Positions 57,682-64,000 of a stretch of DNA of 64,000 nucleotides are shown in pieces. The notes under the pieces were generated by a model. That model was not told the origin of the DNA. It did no database searches and saw nothing but the letters and a program-made list of their open reading frames with translations. Made by a program: the position numbers and the translations under genes. This DNA is from Galeopsis tetrahit. Lineage: Eukaryota > Streptophyta > Magnoliopsida > Lamiales > Lamiaceae. The stretch is taken from the NCBI GenBank assembly GCA_963675135.1, contig OY776124.1, forward strand, positions 17,296,066-17,360,065. Direction: 5' to 3'. Positions within the stretch are counted from its first letter, which is position 1. Every line of letters starts with the position of its first letter.

Positions 57682-58390
57682 TGTTGGGAATAAAATGACA
57701 TATTGTTGGGAATAAAATGACATATGTTTTGATTAAATACCAAAACCCCCTGAGACATGCCTAAGTCAAGATAATTGTGTTCTAAGATTGTTAGAACACA
57801 TAGCATAAGGCTAGATGAGAAGCTGATATGTTAGACAGCTCTTAGATAATTAGATGCACATTGTGAGGGGGAACCTATGCTTTGAAGATGATCAAGATCA
57901 AGTCCCCTTAAGGCTGAAATTCTGGAACAAACACTAAGGCTAAGCATACACTATTGAAAACCAAATGCCTTGATCAGGAGAGTTGTCCAGAGAAGATGTC
58001 TCCATGCAAAAACAAGGTTGTAAAGCTCAAAAGGACAAGGTTACTCAAATGTTCTGATTAGGAGAGTTGTCCAGAGAGGTTAACTCTGTGTGAAAACAAA
58101 AGCTCTAAAGCTAAGAGACCAAATATGCTGATCAGGAGAGTTGTCCTAGAAGAGTTGTCTCAGCAAGTTTGAACCAGAACAAAGGTTCTAATGTTTGAAG
58201 GTCAACCATGCTGAAGAGTTAGAGACAACCATACCCTAAAGAACCTCAATACAACATGCTAAGATCACCTTGAAGTGAAGCAAAGGGAAAGAGCCAAGTC
58301 ATCTGAAGAAGAGCAAGCCAACTTTGCTGATAAGCAAATCTGCTGATAGTGATAAGGAGAGTTGTCCATTTGATAAGGAATGTTGTCCTA
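57682..58390 (+). repeat. Truncated Copia LTR start in copy B
   Basis: About 690 bp of the 5' LTR of element 2, preceded by one extra 22-bp terminal copy (two TGTTGGGAATAAAATGACATAT in a row). Stops abruptly after TGTTGTCCTA. No TATA, R or U5. Confidence 0.88.
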
Positions 58391-58744
58391 TCATATTCAA
58401 AACACCACATTTCTCCTACTTTGACCAAAACCATCATATTCAACCCATAAATCAATGAAATCATAATCAAAATGACCTTCACATGTGTATAAAAAATGTG
58501 TAAATTCCACCCAAATCACTCAAAGCATTTAAATCCCGACTCGGAAGATGTAATGAAGATGTGTCGTTATGACACTCACTTTTGCAGCAGCTTTTTATTA
58601 TTTTGCCCAGTTTACTATATCATACTATATAAGATGTGTTGATGTTTTTGGTTGGGTTGGGTTGGGTTAGGTTAGGTTGGTTTAGTTTAGTTTGGTTAAT
58701 TTGTTGGATTGGAGTGGTTTGATTATTTTATGTGTTCTCTTATA
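58391..58744. other. Junction region with a duplicated 140-bp block
   Basis: 58391-58587 is unplaced sequence. 58588-58735 closely matches 59516-59655 (TTTATTATTTTGC-CAGTTTACTATAT then a GGTTGGGTT-rich run). In the second copy this block lies downstream of the gene-like leader, so it is probably an intron piece of another unit fused to an LTR fragment by deletion. Confidence 0.55.
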
Positions 58745-59218
58745 ATCTTGTGTCTTCTCTTCTGATCTTGACAATTAACAGCTTTGATTGTTTCCTCAGC
58801 TGTATAGACTGGTTAGTCAAGCAGACTTTGTCTCGGCTGTGTTTGGCTTAACTCTGTTGATCTTGTTGACTTAGTTGATCTTGCCTCAGCTGAACATCAG
58901 GTGAGTTCAGATGAGTTCCCCTCTGCTAACATCAGGTGAGTTCCACTCATCTGATTTACACTTTTAATCATCAGGTGAGTTCCACTCTTCTAAGCATGGT
59001 GAGTTCCACTCAGCCGATTTACTCTTCTGGTCTCCTCTTTTTATCTTGAGTTTGTGTGCGTTTCTTCTCTATATCAACTAATTTTCAATACTGCTGATAT
59101 GACCAAATCCTAATCTATTACAAGATGAATGATGAAGTTGTCTATATAATACAACTTATCCTATTACAAGTATATTTGGTTTATGAATACAAACATAAGG
59201 ATATAAAATATTCCAACA
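58745..59218 (-). repeat. Solo LTR fragment, copy C
   Basis: About 475 bp matching the last part (plus-strand order) of the solo LTRs at 38392 and 55887, ending TTCCAACA. It is followed by the same flank CATTTTTGAGGTGACTG. More diverged than A versus B. Truncated on its left. Confidence 0.75.
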
Positions 59219-59700
59219 CATTTTTGAGGTGACTGGGCCCATTTTTGATGTGACTGACCCATTTATACATATTCAGTGGTATCCTCAAACTCAAAGCATT
59301 CATTTAGAAGAAGAAAAAAAGGAGTACCTCAGAGACAAGGTATGTATTTTCTTTTTCTTTAGGGTTTCGTCTTTTCTGTATCATCTTTTTTTTTTTTTTT
59401 GATCCGACTGTATCATCTTCTTCTTCTTTAGGGTTTCGTCTATCCTGTATCATTTTTTTTTTTTTTTTTGATTTGACTGTATCATCTTCTTCTTCTTTAG
59501 GGTTTCGTCTTTTCTATAGTAGTTTTTTATTATTTTGCTCAGTTTACTATATCTACTATATAAGATGTGTTGATGTTTTTGGTTGGGTTGGGTTAGGTTG
59601 GTTTAGTTTGATTTGGTTCGGTTTGTTGAATTGGAGTGGTTTGATTATTTTATACTATCATTTTGTGTTATTATGGCCCGAGAAAGACTGTCAGCCTAAG
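59219..59700 (+). promoter_or_regulatory. Uninterrupted leader of the tandem gene-like unit, with 70-bp repeats
   Basis: GACCCATTTATACATATTCAG (TATA-like) continues without a Copia insertion into CAAACTCAAAGCATTCATTT, a purine-rich stretch and GAGACAAGGTATGT, a good 5' splice site near 59337. The putative intron then has about 2.5 copies of a 70-bp unit with CTTTAGGGTTTCGTCT (59358, 59427, 59497) and TTTGATCCGACTGTATCATC. The latter motif is also in the array spacers at 36.9-37.8 kb, tying this leader to the exon arrays. No coding exon follows that I can identify. Confidence 0.5.
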
Positions 59701-59881
59701 AATATTGATCCCAATTCAACTTGCCTTGTTTAAAGTCCATTTTATCCTCCATCTAAATTACCCTCATTTCTATTATCATCTTCTAACTCCACATGATGTT
59801 GGTACTGTTGCTTGATATTGGTTGTTCAAATTTTATAATTAACAATTCACCATGGAAATTAAATTTCTCGTGTTCTGCACT

Positions 59882-60028
59882 ATCTTAAAAATTAAATTTC
59901 TTGAAATAGCAAATTAAAAATGGTGGAGTTTGCAATTTATTGTGCTACAAAAATTATCTTAAAAATTAAATTTCTTGAAATAGCAATTAAAAATGGTGGA
60001 GTTTGCAATTTATTGTGCTACAAAAATT
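59882..60028. repeat. 74-bp tandem duplication
   Basis: Two adjacent copies (59882-59955, 59956-60028) of an AT-rich block containing GGTGGAGTTTGCAATTTATT. They differ by one deleted A. Confidence 0.9.
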
Positions 60029-60331
60029 CTTTAGATTTCAAAAACACATTTGTGTACTGCCATTGATTTCAATTACTGGACTGCGGAATCATCATAAGGA
60101 TTTTGTTTAATGAAAATTTAATTCCTTGTATTCATTTTTTTTAATTTATTTATTTTAACACATTCCTTATTTCTGGTATTTACGTATAGTTTGTTGAAGA
60201 AAGAACTTGACATTAAAATTCAATTTTATTCCATGATCCAAATAACTTGAGTATAAATTATCATATTAACTTTAAAATCAATCCATCAATCTAAACATAT
60301 ATTTTAAATTAACTTTTTAGATGGTAAACAG

Positions 60332-60526
60332 TATAGAGAAACAATGAATTGTGAAATTATAATTTCATTGAGTGATTGTAAAGTGTTTACAAGAGAGGTA
60401 TTTATAGATACAAAGTGTATCTATATTTACAAGATATGGATAAATATTTACATTAAATATTCTAAGAGATAAGAATGAATCATAATATTAAAAGATACAA
60501 ATCTTTATAATATTATATTCCTAATA
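60332..60526 (-). repeat. 3' LTR of the Copia relic
   Basis: 195 bp. Shares GTGATTGTAAAGTGTTTAC and GAGATAAGAATGAATCAT with the right LTR. Outer end reads TATTAGGAATATAAT on the element strand, probably from TGTTAGG. Confidence 0.85.
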
Positions 60527-60532
60527 CGCCCC

Positions 60533-60706
60533 TCAAGATGGAGCACCGTGGGAGAGTCCAATCTTGATCATAAGTGGTTGTAGGCGAGAATGAGGAAGTG
60601 GCTTGGTAAGAGCATCAACAAGTTGATCCGCAGACGAAACATGTGAAACTTGAAGTTGATAAGTCTTGATCAGATCTCGAATAAAATAGTAGTCAATTGC
60701 AAAATG
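60533..60706 (-). pseudogene. pol: C-terminal end of Copia RNase H
   Basis: 57 codons plus TGA, in frame. HFAIDYYFIRD matches the Copia RNase H 'H-IDYHFIRD' motif, followed by VSSADQLVDALTKPL and the usual C-terminus. It ends 6 nt from the LTR. Upstream pol is deleted, so it cannot be functional. Confidence 0.88.
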
Positions 60707-60879
60707 CATTGAACTTCAGAGGCAGTGGAGGACACGATACTCGACTTCCATAGAGGAATAAACGAGCTGCAAGGTGTAGGAACGCGAGGGCCGAGGCTTA
60801 TATGGAGGAGTTGTGAATCAACGGGGAAGCAGCCACGGATGTAAACTTGGGGAAGAAGAAGTCTGTCTTCTTGAGATTG

Positions 60880-61257
60880 GGGTAATCGTGGATTTTGTAC
60901 GATAGAGAACGTCGAACAACGACTACGAAAAGGAGTGGGAGTCGTGGGTTTTGTACGACGAAGAACGTTGAACAACGACTACATAAAGGAGTGGGAGTTG
61001 TGAGTTTTGTACGACGAAGAACGTCGAACAACGACTACGAAAAGGAGTGGGAGTCGTGGATTTTGTACGACGAAAAACGCTGAACAACGACTACGAAAAG
61101 TAGTGGGAGTCATGAGTTTTGTATGACGAAGAAGGACGAACAATGAGTATGAAAAGGAGTGGGAGTCGATGAAAAACGTAGAGCAACGACTACAAAGAGA
61201 GGAGTGGGAGTCGATGGTTTTGTACGACGAAGAACGCAGAACAACAACTACAGCAAA
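60880..61257. repeat. 56-bp minisatellite inside the Copia relic
   Basis: About seven copies, some shortened, of a 56-bp unit with core GGAGTGGGAGTCGTG, TTTTGTACGACGAAGAACG and AACAACGACTACGAAAAGG. Reading frames across it are repetitive on both strands (Arg/Thr or Val/Phe rich). I treat them as non-genic. Confidence 0.88.
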
Positions 61258-61661
61258 AAAAAAAACTACTTTATGTATGAGTTTGATGGAGAGGGTGGAA
61301 GTAGAGTAGGCGCATGGACTACTACGGGTGGTGGAGTGAGATTTGGGAGTGGGCATTTGGGTGGGTTGATTTATCAGATCGGTGGGTGTATTGGGTGGAT
61401 TTATTAGATCAGTGGGTGTGTTGGGTGTATTTACCAATTTAGGGGGTGTAGTGCAGGTATGATGGTGGAAAGAAAAAGGCTTGGGAAGCTCATGGCAGTG
61501 GGTTATCTTGGGGAAGGGGTGATTGATGGAAGAAGTGCTCGGTGGGTTTAACCGTGATGGTTACCGAGGTGGAGGGTATTGGGAAATAGGAATTGTTCCT
61601 AAATTTCGGAGACGAAGTCATGATCGTGAGGATCGAAAAAAAAAGGCGTTAGCCTGTAAAA
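61258..61661. other. Rest of the Copia relic interior
   Basis: Contains a short tandem GTGGGTGTATTGGGTG-like repeat (61380-61435). No gag-like protein is recognisable. Near the PBS the sequence GGCGTTAGCCTG precedes the primer site. Confidence 0.35.
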
Positions 61662-61674
61662 GCTCTTGATACCA

Positions 61675-62174
61675 TACAGAGAAAATAAATTGTGAAATTA
61701 TAATTTTATTGAGTGATTGTAAAGTGTTTACACGAGAGGTATTTATAGATACAAAGTGTATCTATATTTGCAAGATATGGATAAATATTTACATTAAATA
61801 TTCTAAGAGATAAGAATGAATCATAATATTAAAAGATACTCCCTCCGTCCGCCTATAAGCTTCTCATTTTACCATTTTGGTCCGTCTGCCTATAAGCTTC
61901 TCATACTTTTTTTTTGTAAGTACTTTTTCTTACACTTCAGTTTATATCTTACTTTTTCTCTCTGTCTCTCTCTTCTCTCAATTACATCACTTGTACTATA
62001 TCTATTATTTAATCACTTTTCTTAATCTTTGTGCCAAAAATAACGTAACACTTATAGACGGACGGAGGGAGTACAAATCTTTATAATATTATATTTCTCA
62101 TTAAATATTGTGAGAGATAAGAATGAATCATAATATTAAAAGATACAGATCTTTATAATATTATATTCTTAATA
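61675..62174 (-). repeat. 5' LTR of the Copia relic, with nested MITE
   Basis: About 195-bp LTR core interrupted by the Stowaway at 61839-62071. After the MITE an extra copy of AGATAAGAATGAATCATAAT extends it to 62174. Confidence 0.82.
61839..62071. mobile_element. Stowaway MITE (Tc1/mariner)
   Basis: 233 bp with ends CTCCCTCCGTCCG...GGACGGAGGGAG, TA duplications at 61837-61838 and 62072-62073, and inner repeats GCCTATAAGCTTCTCA/CTTATAGACGG. Classic Stowaway terminal sequence. It is inserted in the LTR of the Copia relic, so younger than it. Confidence 0.95.
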
Positions 62175-62179
62175 AACAG

Positions 62180-63662
62180 TGCATTCATACTAAATCATAT
62201 TTTAATATATATATCCTGTCTAGTGAACCAAACCAACCCTGATTAGATTTAAATCTCTCCATTTGAATAGAGAAGTGAAAGTACAAATTAAAACCCTACC
62301 TCTTTTTATATTTACAAGAAGTCTAGTAAAATACTTTGTTACTTAACAAAGTACTAAATACAGTACAGAGAACATTGTACAAATTATATGCATTCACAAC
62401 GCAACTTGCTCCATTTATTATATAAATAAACGTCTTCCTCAAATCACCTCATTCCAAAAATTCTTTCCATTTAACGTATATTGTTATAAACTTATATTTC
62501 TCATAGTTTCAATTGTATTATTTTCAATTTTCTCGTTTGATTAGTTCAATTTATTTATTTTTTCATTTTTTAAAATAATCCTTTCCTCAGTCTTCACATT
62601 CTTAAAATGAAAAATCATTTATATATTTCACATTCATAATATTTTTAAATTTACACAAATGTCATTATTTTTTCTCCATACATACACAAAAAGTCAACTC
62701 ATTTCTTTATTTTATAAATAAAAATTTACAATATTAAAATCTCCATTAAATTCACTTTTCTTATTTTGTGTTTCACATCAAATGTGAAAGAAATCCCTGA
62801 ACTGGACAACGAATGAAGTATTATTTACATTAGACGAATTATGGGTGACGGATTCGCCCAAACAACATTGGTCAATATTCGAATTGACAAGAAAACCCTT
62901 GTCTGCACAGAAAAGGAAAACTCTAATCCTGTGCAATAATCTATAAATTGATAAATCAAACGAAAGAATCACAATAAATAAATTATGTGTTGTCAAAAAC
63001 TTTTTTTTTTCTTTTTCCTTTTTGTATTATAATGTGCACAAACATATTCATCTCATTTTCCTTTTAGATGCTTTGAGACCCAAATAAATACTCTCTCCGT
63101 TGCACAAGTGTTTGCACTACAAAATGAGCACACTTTTTAAGAAAAAAGTATAATGAATTTAGTGTTGAGGGGTCATTTTGTAACTTTATATGAATAAAGT
63201 AAAAAGGGATTGAAGAGAGGGTTAAAGTAATGACATTTTGTGTAAATATGTGAATATTAAAAAAGTATAATGAGTTAGGTAAGTGTTCAAACAGTCGTGA
63301 GACGTTCCTTTTGACAAATTCCCTTAACCCAACGCGCGGTAGCGCGTATCTTAAAAATGTATAGAAATTAAAATCTGGGAACATATTTAAATTAAGTTGT
63401 TTTGCGAATTATTCACGATTCTAACTTGAAAAGATCTCGGAATATGCGATTTCAGTTTGATTATTTGAAATTTTGAATAGCCCAAAGTCTTCAAGAAACA
63501 AGTAGTAAATCACAGTAAACCAGGTCATACAATTGCTAAAATGTTTATATATATACACCATCCGTTGTACAAATATATATTAAAATTGAAAAACTCTTAG
63601 ACTCTCTCACCCATTACAATAATTTAAATATTTATTAAATATAAGTAATTTTAACATTATAC
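62180..63662. other. AT-rich intergenic DNA, no gene seen
   Basis: Scattered poly-T runs. A CTCTCTCCGTTGCACAAG motif at 63091 looks like the end of a decayed MITE. No coding frame is convincing. Confidence 0.4.
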
Positions 63663-63676
63663 ACCCCTTAAAAAAA

Positions 63677-63877
63677 GGTAAAGTCTAATATGCACTCGAG
63701 TGCATGCTGTGCATCCTAATCCATGTTCACTTTTCAGTTTACTGACTTACACTTTTTGGTAAATGGTGTTGCACTTTTCAATTATTACTAAAAATATTAT
63801 TATACAGTTTAATAATTGAAAAGTGTAACACCATTTATCAAAAAGTGTAACATGCACTCGAGTTCATAGCAGACCTA
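63677..63877. mobile_element. Fold-back MITE of unassigned superfamily
   Basis: 201 bp with strong internal dyad: CACTTTTTGGTAAATGGTGT and TGCACTTTTCAATTATTA on the left are complemented at about 63808-63852. Outer arms carry TGCACTCGAGTGCATG. A 14-bp direct repeat ACCCCTTAAAAAAA flanks it (63663-63676, 63878-63891), longer than usual MITE target sites. Terminal bases GGTAAAGTC and, from the right, TAGGTCTGC are only partly alike. Confidence 0.7.
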
Positions 63878-64000
63878 ACCCCTTAAAAAAACTATATTTT
63901 AGTTTTTAAAAAATATGAAACCATTTTGAAACGATGAAAAATGCACAATCTTATCTAAATACATTGGGGCGTGTGTTTGCAAAATTTGTACTCGTATAAA

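Larger units (their letters stand above)
54067..58390 (+). repeat. Large direct repeat, copy B
   Basis: Second copy of 36567-40871: exon array, solo LTR, leader and the first part of the Copia LTR. Differences are scattered single bases and small indels (for example TTCTACAAATG for TTCTGCAAATG in unit 1, and an extra 22-bp LTR terminus at 57682). The left junction shares CAA between LTR and flank. The right border falls inside the LTR. Confidence 0.9.
60332..62174 (-). mobile_element. Internally deleted Copia relic with 5-bp target duplication
   Basis: LTRs at 60332-60526 and 61675-62174 (the latter enlarged by a nested MITE and a partial internal duplication). Flanking AACAG at 60327-60331 and 62175-62179. 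PBS TGGTATCAAGAGC (minus strand, 61662-61674) next to the right LTR. RNase H terminus and GA-rich tract next to the left LTR. About 1.15 kb of interior remains, lacking gag, integrase and RT. LTR family differs from the SIRE-type elements. Confidence 0.85.

Noticed and set aside
58645..58700. GGTTGGGTTGGGTTAGGTTAGG run (also near 59580) as an interstitial telomere
   Set aside because: The unit is irregular and does not match the plant telomere TTTAGGG. It is part of the duplicated 140-bp block.
59473..59733. 86-codon ORF resembling a membrane peptide
   Set aside because: It runs through poly-T intron-like repeats and the GGTTGGG tract. There is no homologous frame in the copy at 58588.
60895..61437. 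Repetitive ORFs on both strands over the 56-bp minisatellite
   Set aside because: Open frames are a by-product of the repeat unit, and no gag or pol motif is present.
63091..63310. Possible decayed Stowaway starting CTCTCTCCGTTGCAC
   Set aside because: The right end has no convincing inverted match, and no TA target pair can be fixed.

Overview
The window looks like nuclear DNA of a flowering plant, most likely a eudicot. It has long AT-rich intergenic stretches, plant-type Copia, LINE, Mutator, hAT, Harbinger and Stowaway elements, and one compact plant cell-wall gene. I cannot name the species. Nothing prokaryotic, organellar or CRISPR-like was seen.

Layout. (1) 1-13720: a minus-strand SIRE/Maximus-type Copia retrotransposon (element 1). 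Its 3' LTR lies just outside the left edge. It carries gag, an intact pol, and a very long third ORF after pol. (2) 13721-25620: AT-rich intergenic DNA with a poly(A)-tailed retroposon, two long-TIR Mutator-like elements with exact 9-bp target duplications, and a Harbinger-like element nested inside an hAT-like element (exact 8-bp duplication). It also holds the only convincing host gene, a 163-aa pectin methylesterase/invertase inhibitor at 19067-19558 with a TATA box and a CT/AT microsatellite upstream. (3) 25630-36000: a LINE graveyard. It contains a plus-strand ORF1 fragment, a nearly full-length minus-strand L1-type LINE whose RNase H domain is split by an hAT MITE, and a second, RRM-type plus-strand LINE truncated before its reverse transcriptase. 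(4) 36000-59700: a tandemly duplicated locus built from a gene-like unit with four repeats of a 273-nt exon-like block. Each unit has a TATA-like leader and carries the same solo LTR at the same site. A second SIRE-type Copia (element 2, plus strand, 40185-54066) sits in one unit and was caught up in the duplication. (5) 59700-64000: AT-rich DNA with a small, internally deleted Copia relic that contains a 56-bp minisatellite and a nested Stowaway MITE, plus a fold-back MITE near the right edge.

The two SIRE-type elements are close relatives in opposite orientation. Comparing them shows an ancestral layout of an 823-aa Gag, a shared in-frame TAA, a 1129-aa Pol, a roughly 0.7-kb spacer and a roughly 1581-aa third ORF. 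Element 1 has lost gag and ORF3 to nonsense mutations but keeps pol. Element 2 keeps gag but has five stops in pol and several lesions in ORF3.

The least explained feature is the 91-residue, phase-symmetric exon array with its shared leader (36.2-38.2 kb, 54.1-55.7 kb and 59.2-59.7 kb). I do not recognise the protein. All coordinates come from reading the sequence by eye. No alignment, database search or structure prediction was run.
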